A DNA stretch of 64,000 nucleotides from Microvirga mediterraneensis (GCF_013520865.1 NZ_JACDXJ010000001.1:2099001-2163000), one strand, 5' to 3'; counted from the stretch's first letter, positions 28,536 through 37,051 are shown. Notes: generated from the sequence alone by a model not told the origin. Made by a program: numbers and translations.

Positions 28536-29494
28536 ACAGCATCGTTCTCGAGTCTGCAGCGCGGTCGATCCAGGCCCGCCGGCGCATTCGCCCGCATATC
28601 TACGAGACGCCTTTGCTGCCATCCCGACGGATCGGCCATGAGATGGGATCATCCGTTTTGTTCAAGGCCGAGAACTTTCAGCTCACCGGCTCCTTCAAGA
28701 TCCGGGGGGCGGCGAGCAAGATGACGGCGCTCGGGCTCGGCCGTGCGGTCATCACCGCTTCCTCCGGCAACCACGGAATCGCATCGGCGCAGGCGGCGAG
28801 CTCGATCGGCCAGGCCTTGACCGTCGTGCTGCCCGAAAGCGTCGCCCAGGCGAAGCTCGACCGGATCCGCTCGTTCAATGTCGATGTAATCCTGCACGGA
28901 GCCGAGAGCGGGCTCGCGGAACTCCACGCCCAGCAGGAAGCCGCTTCGCGCGGGCTCGTCTATGTCTCTCCCTACAACGACCCTGAGATCGTAGCCGGGC
29001 AGGGGACCATCGGGCTCGAACTGCTGGAGCAGGCCGAGAGCATCGACAATGTCTTCGTCGCCATGGGCGGCGGCGGCCTGATCGGCGGCATAGGTTCAGT
29101 ACTCAAGAGCTTCAGTCCGCGAACGCGGATCTTCGGTGTGGCGGCTCGAAATTCGGCCGCCCTCGCCGCCGCAATGGCGGCTCGGCGCGTGGTCGAGACG
29201 GACCATCTCGATACGCTCGCCGACGGCGTCGCCGGCGGCATGGACGAGGACAGCATGACCCTGCCGCTGGCCCTGTTCGTCATCGACGAGGTCATCACCT
29301 GCACGGAAGACGAAATTGCGGCCGCCCTCAAGGATCTCGCTTTCAAAGAAAACCAGATCGTCGAGGGCGCGGCGGCCCTCGCCCTTGCCGGGTTCCTCAA
29401 GGTTGCCGCAAGCTGCAAGGGGCAGACGAATGTCGTCGTCCTGTGCGGGGCCAATTACGACCGCGACAAGATCTTCTCCCTTCTGAACGGTTAG
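28532..29494 (+). CDS. Threonine/serine dehydratase-like PLP enzyme (EutB/BhcB-like)
   Basis: A 320-residue fold-type II PLP enzyme. Lys56 in LTGSFKIRGAASKM is the Schiff-base residue, SSGNHGIA binds the phosphate end of the substrate, and GGGGLIGGIG is the PLP phosphate loop. There is no C-terminal ACT domain, so it resembles biodegradative or specialised dehydratases. It is paired directly with an ornithine-cyclodeaminase-like gene. That pair is known from two systems: EutB-EutC of hydroxyectoine use, and beta-hydroxyaspartate dehydratase with iminosuccinate reductase (BhcB-BhcD). Substrate here is probably a beta-hydroxy amino acid. GGAGGG precedes the ATG. Confidence 0.88.
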   Translation: MNSIVLESAARSIQARRRIRPHIYETPLLPSRRIGHEMGSSVLFKAENFQLTGSFKIRGAASKMTALGLGRAVITASSGNHGIASAQAASSIGQALTVVLPESVAQAKLDRIRSFNVDVILHGAESGLAELHAQQEAASRGLVYVSPYNDPEIVAGQGTIGLELLEQAESIDNVFVAMGGGGLIGGIGSVLKSFSPRTRIFGVAARNSAALAAAMAARRVVETDHLDTLADGVAGGMDEDSMTLPLALFVIDEVITCTEDEIAAALKDLAFKENQIVEGAAALALAGFLKVAASCKGQTNVVVLCGANYDRDKIFSLLNG

Positions 29495-29506
29495 GTCGCA
29501 AGAGTC

Positions 29507-30466
29507 ATGCTGTTGTCCTCGTCCATCACCTTTCTCGATCTTCCGCAAATCGAAGAACGTCTGAAAGGCGTTGATCCGGTGGCCCTCATGGAGAGCGCTT
29601 TCGCGGCTTTCTCCTGCGGCGAGGCCGTGGTGCCGGCGCCGGGCGAACTGCTCCTCGAGGATCCGCCGGGAGAGGTGCACATCAAGTATGGATATCTGAC
29701 CGGCGGCGACACCTATGTGATCAAGATCGCCTCGGGTTTCTGGAATAATCCGGCGCGAGGCCTCAGCAGCAGCGACGGATTGCTTCTTGTTTTCAGGAAG
29801 GACACGGGAGAGCTGGCGGCGGTGCTGAACGATCGCGGACGGTTGACGGATCTCCGCACCGCCGCCGCCGGTGCGGTCGCCGCAAAGCACTTGGCGCCCG
29901 AGAAGGTCGATTCCATCGGCGTGCTCGGGTGCGGCATCCAGGCGGAGCTTCAGGCGCAACTGCTGCAATCGGTCAGGTCTTGCCGCACCATCGTCGTCTG
30001 GGGGCGCAACGCGGAGCGGGCATCGGCCTATGCGCGACGAATGCAGGAGAAGGATTTTTCCGTCGAGATCGCATCGTCGCCGGCTGAGGTTGCGTCCCGC
30101 TGCCGTCTGATCGTCACGGCGACCGCCAGTCCGTCGCCATTGCTGCGATGGAGCGATCTCTACCCGGGAACCCACATCACCGCCATCGGAGCCGACAGCG
30201 CCGACAAGCAGGAACTGGAGGCAGCCATCATCCGCAACGCCGATATTGTCGTGACGGACAGCAGGGTCCAGGCCCGGTCGCGCGGCGAGCTGGGGAACGC
30301 CTATGGCTCCGATGATTCCGCCATGAATGCGGTGGTCGAAATCGGCGAGATCGTCATGGGAGCGGCAAAGGGCCGTTCGACGGAGGACCAGATCACCGTT
30401 TCGACATTCTCGGGACTGGCCGTCCAGGATATCGTGATGGCATCGGCCATCCTGAAACAGCCTTGA
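29507..30466 (+). CDS. Ornithine cyclodeaminase / mu-crystallin family reductase (EutC/BhcD-like)
   Basis: A 319-residue NAD(P)-binding protein. It has HIKYGYLTGGDTYVIKIA and DRGRLTDLRTAAAGAVAAKH of the substrate side, and the Rossmann motif GVLGCGIQAELQAQ. The family includes ornithine and lysine cyclodeaminases, imine (ketimine) reductases and amino-acid dehydrogenases. Placed just behind a dehydratase, it is best read as the enzyme that reduces or traps the imine formed by dehydration. It ends the rightward operon; the next genes run the other way seven bases after its stop. True substrate unknown. Confidence 0.88.
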   Translation: MLLSSSITFLDLPQIEERLKGVDPVALMESAFAAFSCGEAVVPAPGELLLEDPPGEVHIKYGYLTGGDTYVIKIASGFWNNPARGLSSSDGLLLVFRKDTGELAAVLNDRGRLTDLRTAAAGAVAAKHLAPEKVDSIGVLGCGIQAELQAQLLQSVRSCRTIVVWGRNAERASAYARRMQEKDFSVEIASSPAEVASRCRLIVTATASPSPLLRWSDLYPGTHITAIGADSADKQELEAAIIRNADIVVTDSRVQARSRGELGNAYGSDDSAMNAVVEIGEIVMGAAKGRSTEDQITVSTFSGLAVQDIVMASAILKQP

Positions 30467-30472
30467 CTCCGA

Positions 30473-31075
30473 TCAGCACACCCGCTCGATGCGATCGATC
30501 AGGACATCGATGTCAGAGATTTTCTTGCGACGGCGCTTGCATGCCCGGTCGAGATACCAGGCTCTGCCGATGCTGAAGCCGAGAAAGGGCAGGGCCCAGA
30601 GAAGGCTGACGGCATTCAGGAGAACGAGGCCGAGAAACGACAGGGAGAGAATCCAGGACTCGATGCGCCCGAAGCCTTCGGTGAGTTGGTTCTTCACCAG
30701 CAATTGTTGCCGTTCGATCAGCAGCTGGAACCGGGCATGATCCATCCGCGACTTCTGCGAAACGGTCGAGAGTCTGCCGCGCAGGTTTTCGAGAGAGCCT
30801 TTGACGTCGCTGAGGTGCGATGAGCGTTCCGGCGAATGGGGCTCCATCGCCACCGGGGTGAACGCGGTGGAGATCCTACGGTAGAACGCCACGAGCGCAG
30901 GTGGCCGGTTGTCCTGGTCGGTCTGGATTTCGCCGAGCTGAAAATTATCCGTAATGTGGTTGCGGCTGCGGGCCGCGAGGGTGACATCCGTGCTTCGGCG
31001 GCTGCGTTGAAAGGAAATCGCGACATGTCTGGCGATAGCAATCTCAAGCGCCGCTTCGGCCCGTTCCGTCGACAT
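30473..31075 (-). CDS. Hypothetical membrane protein
   Basis: About 200 residues from the ATG at 31075, which has AGGGA eight bases upstream; a GTG at 31120 is less likely. A long polar, partly helical N-terminal region (residues 1-130) is followed by two closely spaced hydrophobic segments (ILSLSFLGLVLLNAVSLLW and LPFLGFSIGRAW) and a basic tail (CKRRRKKISDID). It looks like a cytoplasmic helical domain tethered to the membrane. No family recognised. It may be transcribed with the leftward gene upstream of it. Confidence 0.65.
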   Translation of the reverse strand: MSTERAEAALEIAIARHVAISFQRSRRSTDVTLAARSRNHITDNFQLGEIQTDQDNRPPALVAFYRRISTAFTPVAMEPHSPERSSHLSDVKGSLENLRGRLSTVSQKSRMDHARFQLLIERQQLLVKNQLTEGFGRIESWILSLSFLGLVLLNAVSLLWALPFLGFSIGRAWYLDRACKRRRKKISDIDVLIDRIERVC

Positions 31076-31235
31076 AACTTGGTTCCCTGGCCTCTGGAAT
31101 AACAGACGCGGCAGCTCCACGCTGGCGGTTTCCTCAACGTGAAGGAACGTGGTTAACGGATCCTTACTCGGCTGGCGGATTCACCTGCCTGTTAAGAAGA
31201 TCCTCTGAAGCCTCTCTGCTTGTTTTCATAACTTC

Positions 31236-31883
31236 TCAGCGCTGATCGTCCGGAAGCATCCCGGCGAGATCCTGCAGGAATTTGATGGACGCGGGCGGGC
31301 GGCCTTCCTGTTCCGCGATCTTGATGATGTTGTTCAAGATATGGGCGATTTCGCTCAGCTTGGCGACGCGCCCCGCCGACAGGACGTGGAAGAAGGTCGA
31401 GAAGGCGACCGCGATAGCCTGATCGTGTTCTTCGAGCCTGCGGCATTGCTCCTTGAGCGCCTTGATGTCCCTTTCCTGGGCCGAGACGATGTCCACGAGG
31501 GTCAGCATCTGTTCGGCCAGGGTATCCACGGAAGCATTCATGTCGATTGAGCGTCCCAAGTCTTCGATGCCTGAGCGGGGTGGAGGAGTGAAGTCGTCGG
31601 CAACGTGGTGCCGAAGCGACGCGCCGACGGAGTGGAGCGCGGATGATACGCGATCCACCTCGTCCGGGCGAGCATAGACCTTCGTGGAAGCCGGTTGGCC
31701 ACGAGCGGCGACGGATGCATCACCTCCAGTTCCGGGCCGGTCCTCCATACGAAGGAAGCCGGGCGAAATCCGCCGCAGGAAACCGCGTAACTTTACTCGA
31801 ACTTCGGAAATCACGGTCTCACGCCTGCTCCGCCAACCTGCACTCTCGCCTTCTGGTGAGGAGGGCCTCCCTGACCGTAGCAT
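31236..31883 (-). CDS. Hypothetical protein with C-terminal coiled coil
   Basis: A 215-residue protein of unknown function. The N-terminal third is basic and probably disordered. The rest is helical, with VDIVSAQERDIKALKEQCRR forming a likely coiled coil and then IAHILNNIIKIAEQEGRPP. The start is uncertain: ATG at 31883 has only GGAAG very close by, and GTG at 31814 is an alternative. It lies between serA and the hypothetical membrane protein on the same strand. No signal peptide or catalytic motif seen. Confidence 0.6.
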   Translation of the reverse strand: MLRSGRPSSPEGESAGWRSRRETVISEVRVKLRGFLRRISPGFLRMEDRPGTGGDASVAARGQPASTKVYARPDEVDRVSSALHSVGASLRHHVADDFTPPPRSGIEDLGRSIDMNASVDTLAEQMLTLVDIVSAQERDIKALKEQCRRLEEHDQAIAVAFSTFFHVLSAGRVAKLSEIAHILNNIIKIAEQEGRPPASIKFLQDLAGMLPDDQR

Positions 31884-31930
31884 GACTTCCGCATGAATGC
31901 TTCAGGAAGCTTCCTTCGGATCCGCGCCGT

Positions 31931-33178
31931 TTATCCTCTGGCGTAGAGCAACCGCGCCCGGATGGTCCCGTCGAGAGCGCGGATCTCGTTGAGGGTCTCG
32001 CGGCTTTGACCGGGCAGCCCTTCCGCTTCGATCACGACGTAGCCGATCTCGCCGTCCGTCTGCAGATGCTGGCCCGTGATGTTGAGGCCCCGCTGCGAGA
32101 AGACGTTGTTGAGCCGACCGAGAATGCCGGGCACATTCCGGTGCACATGGATATAGCGTGTCCCCGTTGCCCGCGAGGGGAGCTGAACCTGTGGAAAGTT
32201 GACCGCTCCGACCGTCGTACCGACATCGGAATATTCGACGAGCTTCTTCGCAACCTCGGCGCCGATGCGTTCCTGCGCCTCTTCCGTCGATCCGCCGATA
32301 TGCGGTGTCAGAATAACGTTGGGAATACCCTGCAGCGGCGTGACGAACGGCTCATTGTTCGAGGCGGGCTCGACGGGGAACACGTCCACGGCGGCGCCGC
32401 GCAGGTGGCCGCTCCGCAGCGCCTCGGCCAGCGCATCGAGGTCCACGACCGTGCCGCGGCTGTTGTTGATGAGATAGGCGCCCTTCTTCATCGCGGCGAT
32501 CTCAGCCTTGCCGATCATGCCATGCGTCGCCGGCGTCTCGGGAACGTGCAGGCTGACCACGTCGCTCTGGCTCAACAGGGCATGCAGGCTGTCGGCCGGC
32601 TCCGTGTTGCCGTGGCGGAGCTTGTCGGTCTGGTCGAAGAAGATCACCCGCATGCCCATGGCTTCGGCCAGGTAGGAAAGCTGCGAGCCGATATTGCCAT
32701 AGCCGACGATGCCCAGCGTCTTGCCGCGGACCTCGTGGCTGTCGGCGGCGGATTTGTCCCATTGCCCGGCATGGGCGGCGACGGATTTGGGGAACGTCCG
32801 CCGCAACAGCATGACGATCTCGCCGATGACGAGTTCGGCGACGCTTCGGGTGTTGGAGAAGGGGGCATTGAAGACCGGAATGCCCGCGTGCCGTGCAGCT
32901 TCCAGATCCACCTGATTGGTGCCGACGCTGAAGCAGCCGACGGCGATCAGCCTGTTGGCTGCTTGCAGGACCTTACCCGTCAGCTGCGTCCGGGAGCGAA
33001 TGCCCAGCAGATGGACACCCTGCAAAGCTTCAATCAACTCGGCTTCGTCAAGGGCTGTCTTGAGATGGGTCAGGTTCGTGTAGCCGGCGCCTCTGATCAG
33101 TTCGACAGCACTGTCGTTCACGCCTTCGAGCAGGAGAACGCGGATCTTGTCTTTCTGAAGAGAGAACATCTCGGACAT
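31931..33178 (-). CDS. serA: D-3-phosphoglycerate dehydrogenase
   Basis: A 415-residue first enzyme of serine biosynthesis, oxidising 3-phosphoglycerate with NAD. It has the NAD motif VGYGNIGSQL, the catalytic Arg, Glu and His regions (NNSRGTVVD, LTPHIGGSTEEAQ) and a C-terminal ACT domain (about 340-415, HVHRNVPGILGRLNNVFS) that usually mediates serine feedback. The E. coli-like length indicates the short form with a single ACT domain. ATG at 33178 has GGAG six bases upstream. No serC is adjacent. The leader carries two strong hairpins, described separately. Confidence 0.95.
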   Translation of the reverse strand: MSEMFSLQKDKIRVLLLEGVNDSAVELIRGAGYTNLTHLKTALDEAELIEALQGVHLLGIRSRTQLTGKVLQAANRLIAVGCFSVGTNQVDLEAARHAGIPVFNAPFSNTRSVAELVIGEIVMLLRRTFPKSVAAHAGQWDKSAADSHEVRGKTLGIVGYGNIGSQLSYLAEAMGMRVIFFDQTDKLRHGNTEPADSLHALLSQSDVVSLHVPETPATHGMIGKAEIAAMKKGAYLINNSRGTVVDLDALAEALRSGHLRGAAVDVFPVEPASNNEPFVTPLQGIPNVILTPHIGGSTEEAQERIGAEVAKKLVEYSDVGTTVGAVNFPQVQLPSRATGTRYIHVHRNVPGILGRLNNVFSQRGLNITGQHLQTDGEIGYVVIEAEGLPGQSRETLNEIRALDGTIRARLLYARG

Positions 33179-33227
33179 GTCAGCTCCAATTCGCCGTGTG
33201 AAGGGCATGGCATACCGCGCGGGAGCA

Positions 33228-33292
33228 GGGGCGCAAGCCCCTTTCGGCGCATCGCGCCCATGTTCCGGAGGGCAGGGTGCGATGCGCCGAAA
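33228..33292 (-). promoter_or_regulatory. Two adjacent hairpins in the serA leader
   Basis: A perfect 14-base stem (33242-33255 with 33279-33292) has a 23-base loop. Directly beside it a five-base GC stem (33228-33232 with 33237-33241) closes a four-base loop. Read toward serA, the large hairpin comes first and the small one second, ending 50 bases before the start codon. If transcription begins right of 33292, both lie in the 5' untranslated region and could serve regulation of serA. The serC RNA motif is known upstream of alphaproteobacterial serC-serA genes; I cannot confirm a match. Confidence 0.5.
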
Positions 33293-33380
33293 AGTGCCCG
33301 TACCCCCAATGCACCGTCCCCACCGGGCCGGGCTGGGCTATGATGAGTCAATCCGGGTGCAGCGGCAGCCGGTCGAGGAG

Positions 33381-33424
33381 ACGGGAGCTGATGCCGGATG
33401 TACGCATGGCTCCCGTTTCTTTTT
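33381..33424 (+). terminator. Rho-independent terminator with no gene upstream
   Basis: Perfect eight-base stem ACGGGAGC/GCTCCCGT (33381-33388 with 33409-33416) with a 20-base loop and a following T-rich run (TTCTTTTT). It faces right, yet the gene to its left, serA, runs away from it. It may end a short RNA or attenuate the transcript of the ligase-like gene. Confidence 0.7.
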
Positions 33425-33562
33425 ACAATGTCACCCGACAGCCTCTAGAACTGATCCTACTCAGCCGGGGAGGCGCCGACGATGACAAGCCCAGAGGCGG
33501 GTCCACTTCTGAGCTTGATGTTCTTGGTTTTCACCAGGGGCAATCTCCCGTTGCATCGAACT

Positions 33563-33576
33563 TAACCGATCGGTTA
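33563..33576. promoter_or_regulatory. Candidate operator TAACCGATCGGTTA
   Basis: A perfect 14-base palindrome about 205 bases before the ligase-like gene. The shape ACCGATCGGT is common in sites of TetR-type repressors. No such regulator gene is in the window. Confidence 0.4.
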
Positions 33577-33780
33577 CGATGAAATGTCGCGGATAGAATC
33601 TGCCTGAGCCTGGTCGTCGGATCTACCGAGGCAGCGACATTCCGCCGTTCGAGTGGAATACCGATCTGTCTGGGCTATGAATGTTGTTTCGTATGACCTA
33701 TTCATGCTGCTGTGCACCAGATCGGCGTTCGCGAAAGGTCCGGCTGCCGGATTCCAGGATGTTGAATAACGAGAAGGCGT

Positions 33781-35082
33781 ATGGTCGCGACTGCTAAAGA
33801 GGATCATGAGCAAGAGCATGTCGGCGATCTGCAAAAGAATATAAAGTTGAAAGCAACTTCTCCTGGTTTGATTTCTGGCAGCCAGAATAAGCTTAGTATT
33901 CGTCTGAACAATATTGGTCATGGATTGATCGTTCTATTGCCTATAGCAATGGTGGCTGCCAATCGGTCCTCCCCTTTGTTTATGGCCTGTGCTGCCTGCT
34001 TCGTGCTTGCTTCACGTCTTGCCTCTAGAGCTATCGGCCTCGATAGCTCGCATCTCAAGAATGTACGGGTGGGCGTCCTGATCCTCGTCCTCTGCGGGAT
34101 TGCCTATCCTCTGGTCTCCCTCGCCTGGGCGATGGATCCTATCATAGGTCTCTTTTCCTGGGGCGAGGCCGTGCTTCCCGCCGTGTCGAGCGCTGTCTTG
34201 ATCGTGAGCTGGCGCGCCGCCCCTCCACCGCGATGGATGGTCGGGGCGCTCGCATGGACGATGCTGATCGCCGCAGGAATGATAGCGGCCGAGCTTTTGC
34301 TCGGTTTTCCATTGAGGCGACTTCTGTCCGATCGCGTCGACGGCTTCATTTACAATCGGCCGGTGGTAACGCTCCTGCTCCTGCTGGCACCGGTTCTCGT
34401 CTTGGTCGGGTTTCGCCGACAGCGCGCGCTCTGCTTCGCGCTAGCGTTCTTGGGCGTCGCCACCATCCTTGGATCTGCCAGTGAGGCCGCCAAGCTCGGC
34501 CTCCTGGCTGCCATCGGGACTTTCGTGCTGAGCTACGCTCCCTTCCTTTGGGTAAGGCGCCTGCTGACGGTCGTCCTTCTTGGACTGATCTGGATGCAGC
34601 CCTTTTTCGGGAGTGTCATGAGGAATATGCCCGAAACTGTGGTCGAAGCCACCAAGGCAGGTCACTCGCGGGAACGCATCGCCCTCTGGCAGGCCTTCAG
34701 TGATGTCACGCACCACTTCCCGGTCTTCGGAACGGGCTTCTCATCCTCGCCGCTTCTGGGCGGCCATCCGGTCGCGGCGAACATCGACCCTGCCTACCGC
34801 AAGATGCTCAGGATCGGCCATCCTCATAATGCCTTCCTGCAGGTTTGGGTCGAGCTGGGAGCCGTCGGCGCCTTGCTTTTGTCTGCGCTTATCCTTTGGG
34901 TTCTGAAATGCCTTTCAGAGGCGCCGGCCGATATCCGCCGCGTGGGCCTGATGACCCTCATGACGGCCAGCGCCATTGCCCTTGTCAGCCATGGCGCCTG
35001 GCAAGGATGGTGGATTGCCGCCGTTTCCCTGGCGGCCGCGCTCCTGACTCTCCGTCCTGTCCAGCAGAAACCCATGGACTGA
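33781..35082 (+). CDS. O-antigen ligase family protein (Wzy_C type)
   Basis: A 433-residue polytopic membrane protein with about ten hydrophobic segments after a polar 40-residue start. The diagnostic part is the large periplasmic loop and HPHNAFLQVWVELGAVGALL, the H-P-H-N-x-F-L motif of O-antigen ligases and polymerases. Such enzymes transfer or polymerise lipid-linked glycans at the periplasmic face. AGAAGG precedes the ATG. The first 150 bases are clearly lower in GC than neighbours, and no other glycan genes are adjacent, so it may have arrived alone. Glycan acceptor unknown. Confidence 0.82.
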   Translation: MVATAKEDHEQEHVGDLQKNIKLKATSPGLISGSQNKLSIRLNNIGHGLIVLLPIAMVAANRSSPLFMACAACFVLASRLASRAIGLDSSHLKNVRVGVLILVLCGIAYPLVSLAWAMDPIIGLFSWGEAVLPAVSSAVLIVSWRAAPPPRWMVGALAWTMLIAAGMIAAELLLGFPLRRLLSDRVDGFIYNRPVVTLLLLLAPVLVLVGFRRQRALCFALAFLGVATILGSASEAAKLGLLAAIGTFVLSYAPFLWVRRLLTVVLLGLIWMQPFFGSVMRNMPETVVEATKAGHSRERIALWQAFSDVTHHFPVFGTGFSSSPLLGGHPVAANIDPAYRKMLRIGHPHNAFLQVWVELGAVGALLLSALILWVLKCLSEAPADIRRVGLMTLMTASAIALVSHGAWQGWWIAAVSLAAALLTLRPVQQKPMD

Positions 35083-35227
35083 CGGCTGGCCGTTGGTCGG
35101 GTCTCGCCTGAATTGTCAGGCTTGCCGGGATCCAACGCGCCCGATCCGAGTTTGGCTTGAAACCGGATCGGATGAGCCCTCCCGGATCGGACCCGGTCGC
35201 GCAGGGAGGGACGAGACAGGGGGGCAA

Positions 35228-36001
35228 GTGCCGCGAATCCTGACCTACAACGTGCACCGCTGTCTCGGGACGGACGGGCAGCTTTCCCCTTCGCGGATCG
35301 CCGATGTGATCGCCGCCTATGAGCCGGATGTGGTTGCCCTTCAGGAGCTCGATGTGGGGCGCCTCCGCACGGGCGGGATCGACCAGGCTCATGCGATCGC
35401 CCAGGCGCTGGGGATGCATGTGCATTTCCATGCCAGCTTGAAGGTCCTCGAGGAGGAGTACGGCAACGCCATCCTGACTCACAGGCCATCGCAGCTCATG
35501 AAAGCGGAGGCGCTTCCGGGATGGGCACGAAAGCCCGGGCTGGAGCCGAGAGGGGCTCTCTGGGCCTGCGTCCAGATCGGCGGCACCGACGTTCAGGTGA
35601 TCAACACCCATCTGGGCCTGCGCCGGCATGAGCGGCTCGCCCAGATCGATGCCCTGCTGGGCCCGCAATGGCTCGGGCATCCGGCCTGCCGGGAGCCGGT
35701 GATCCTCGTCGGCGACCTCAATGCCACGCCCCGGTCCAGGGCCTATCGGTGGCTGACCTCGCACCTATGGGACGCGCAGGCGCAGGTGCCGCTTCCCCGG
35801 CCCAAGGCGACCTTTCCCTCTCGCCTGCCGATGCTGCGCATCGACCATGCCTTCGTCAGCCGCTCGGTGCGCGTCCTGCGGGTCGAGACCGTGCGGACGC
35901 CGCTCGCCCGCGTCGCCTCGGATCACTTGCCGCTCCTGGTCGAATTCCAGGTCGGCCAGGTCAAGGGGCACAGGCCGGCCTTTGCTCATGCACAGGAATA
36001 A
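35228..36001 (+). CDS. Endonuclease/exonuclease/phosphatase family protein (YbhP-like)
   Basis: A 257-residue metal-dependent phosphodiesterase fold. Motifs are ILTYNVHRC, ALQELDVGR (metal Glu), VINTHLGLRRHERL, LVGDLNATPRS (catalytic Asp/Asn) and SDHLPLLVEF. I use the GTG at 35228, behind a G-run; the frame upstream to 35093 lacks a site. In E. coli ybhP lies with clsB and ybhN, and homologues of both follow here, which supports a role in phospholipid metabolism. The true substrate is not established. Confidence 0.87.
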   Translation: MPRILTYNVHRCLGTDGQLSPSRIADVIAAYEPDVVALQELDVGRLRTGGIDQAHAIAQALGMHVHFHASLKVLEEEYGNAILTHRPSQLMKAEALPGWARKPGLEPRGALWACVQIGGTDVQVINTHLGLRRHERLAQIDALLGPQWLGHPACREPVILVGDLNATPRSRAYRWLTSHLWDAQAQVPLPRPKATFPSRLPMLRIDHAFVSRSVRVLRVETVRTPLARVASDHLPLLVEFQVGQVKGHRPAFAHAQE

Positions 36002-36106
36002 CAGAGTCCTGAGGCGCGCGGAGCGGATCGCACGGCGATCCGCTGCGTTTAGCTCCACGGAGCGGAGCCGTTTCGGAGGCCCGCCGAATAACGTCGAGGA
36101 GTGCGG

Positions 36107-37048
36107 ATGCGGAACTGGAAATACGTGATTGCTGCGGCGGCCGTCGGCCTTGCGGCTTTCCTCCTCTACCGCACCCTCAGCCGCTACAGCCTGGACCAGT
36201 TGGTCGCCGCCGTAGCGGCCGTGCCGGTGCCACGGCTCCTGGGCGCGATGGGTTTCGCTGCCGCAAGCTACCTGTCCCTGACCTTCTTCGACTATCTCGC
36301 TCTGCATTACGTGAAACGGCCGCTGCCTTATCGGAAGGCGGCCCTGGCCTCGTTCACGGCCCTGTCCCTCGGGCACAATATCGGGCTGGCTGCCTTGAGC
36401 AGCGGCGCGGTCCGCTATCGCTTCTACAACCGCTGGGGCCTGAAGACCGGCGAGGTCGCCAAGGTCATCGTCTTCTGCGGGATCACGGTCGGGCTGGGTC
36501 TTCTCGTGCTCGGAGGAGCTGCCCTCCTGCTGCGCTCCGGGCTGGCCGTGGAGATCACGGGGCTGACCCGGCCCGTCGTCCTTGCTCTTGGAGCCGGCTG
36601 CCTGGCGCTTCCCGCCCTGTACCTGATCCTGTCGGCTTTCCTTCGGACACCCCTGACGATCAGGCGCTGGTCGCTTGAAATGCCACCCCTGAAGCTCGCG
36701 ATCGGGCAGGTGGTGGTCGGCTCCGTCAACTTCGCCTTCGTGGCGGCCTGCTTGCATCAGGCGCTCGCGGCGGTGGCCGATGTGGCCTATCCAGGCGTCG
36801 CGTCCGTCTATGTGATCGCCAACGCGACGGCCCTCGTCAGCCATGTCCCCGGCGGCCTCGGGGTCATCGAGAGCGTCGTCATGTATCTGCTGCCGCAGAA
36901 AGACCTGATCGGGCCGCTGCTGGTGTTCCGGTTCGTCTATTTCCTCGTGCCGCTGGTTCTCGGCAGCATCCTGTTCGCGGTCACGGAGCTGGTCTACCGC
37001 CGCAAGGGCGGCGCCTATGTGGCCGATGGGATCGGCGCAAAGGCATGA
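36107..37048 (+). CDS. LPG-synthase-type membrane protein (YbhN/UPF0104 family)
   Basis: A 313-residue inner-membrane protein with about eight hydrophobic segments. It carries family-typical ALSLGHNIGLAALSSGAVRY, RFYNRWGLKTGEVAKVI and HVPGGLGVIESVV. It corresponds to the flippase-like membrane part of lysyl-phosphatidylglycerol synthases but lacks their C-terminal synthase domain. GAGGA lies six bases before the ATG at 36107. It follows the YbhP-like gene and ends three bases before the end of the convergent phospholipase D gene. Confidence 0.87.
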   Translation: MRNWKYVIAAAAVGLAAFLLYRTLSRYSLDQLVAAVAAVPVPRLLGAMGFAAASYLSLTFFDYLALHYVKRPLPYRKAALASFTALSLGHNIGLAALSSGAVRYRFYNRWGLKTGEVAKVIVFCGITVGLGLLVLGGAALLLRSGLAVEITGLTRPVVLALGAGCLALPALYLILSAFLRTPLTIRRWSLEMPPLKLAIGQVVVGSVNFAFVAACLHQALAAVADVAYPGVASVYVIANATALVSHVPGGLGVIESVVMYLLPQKDLIGPLLVFRFVYFLVPLVLGSILFAVTELVYRRKGGAYVADGIGAKA

Positions 37049-37051
37049 TGC

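Larger units (their letters stand above)
33179..33780. other. Structured 602-bp gap between serA and the ligase-like gene
   Basis: No gene is credible here. It contains, left to right, the serA leader hairpins (33228-33292), a TATGAT hexamer at 33341-33346, a rightward intrinsic terminator (33381-33424), a 14-bp palindrome (33563-33576) and an AT-rich approach to the ATG at 33781. Each element is described on its own. Confidence 0.6.
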
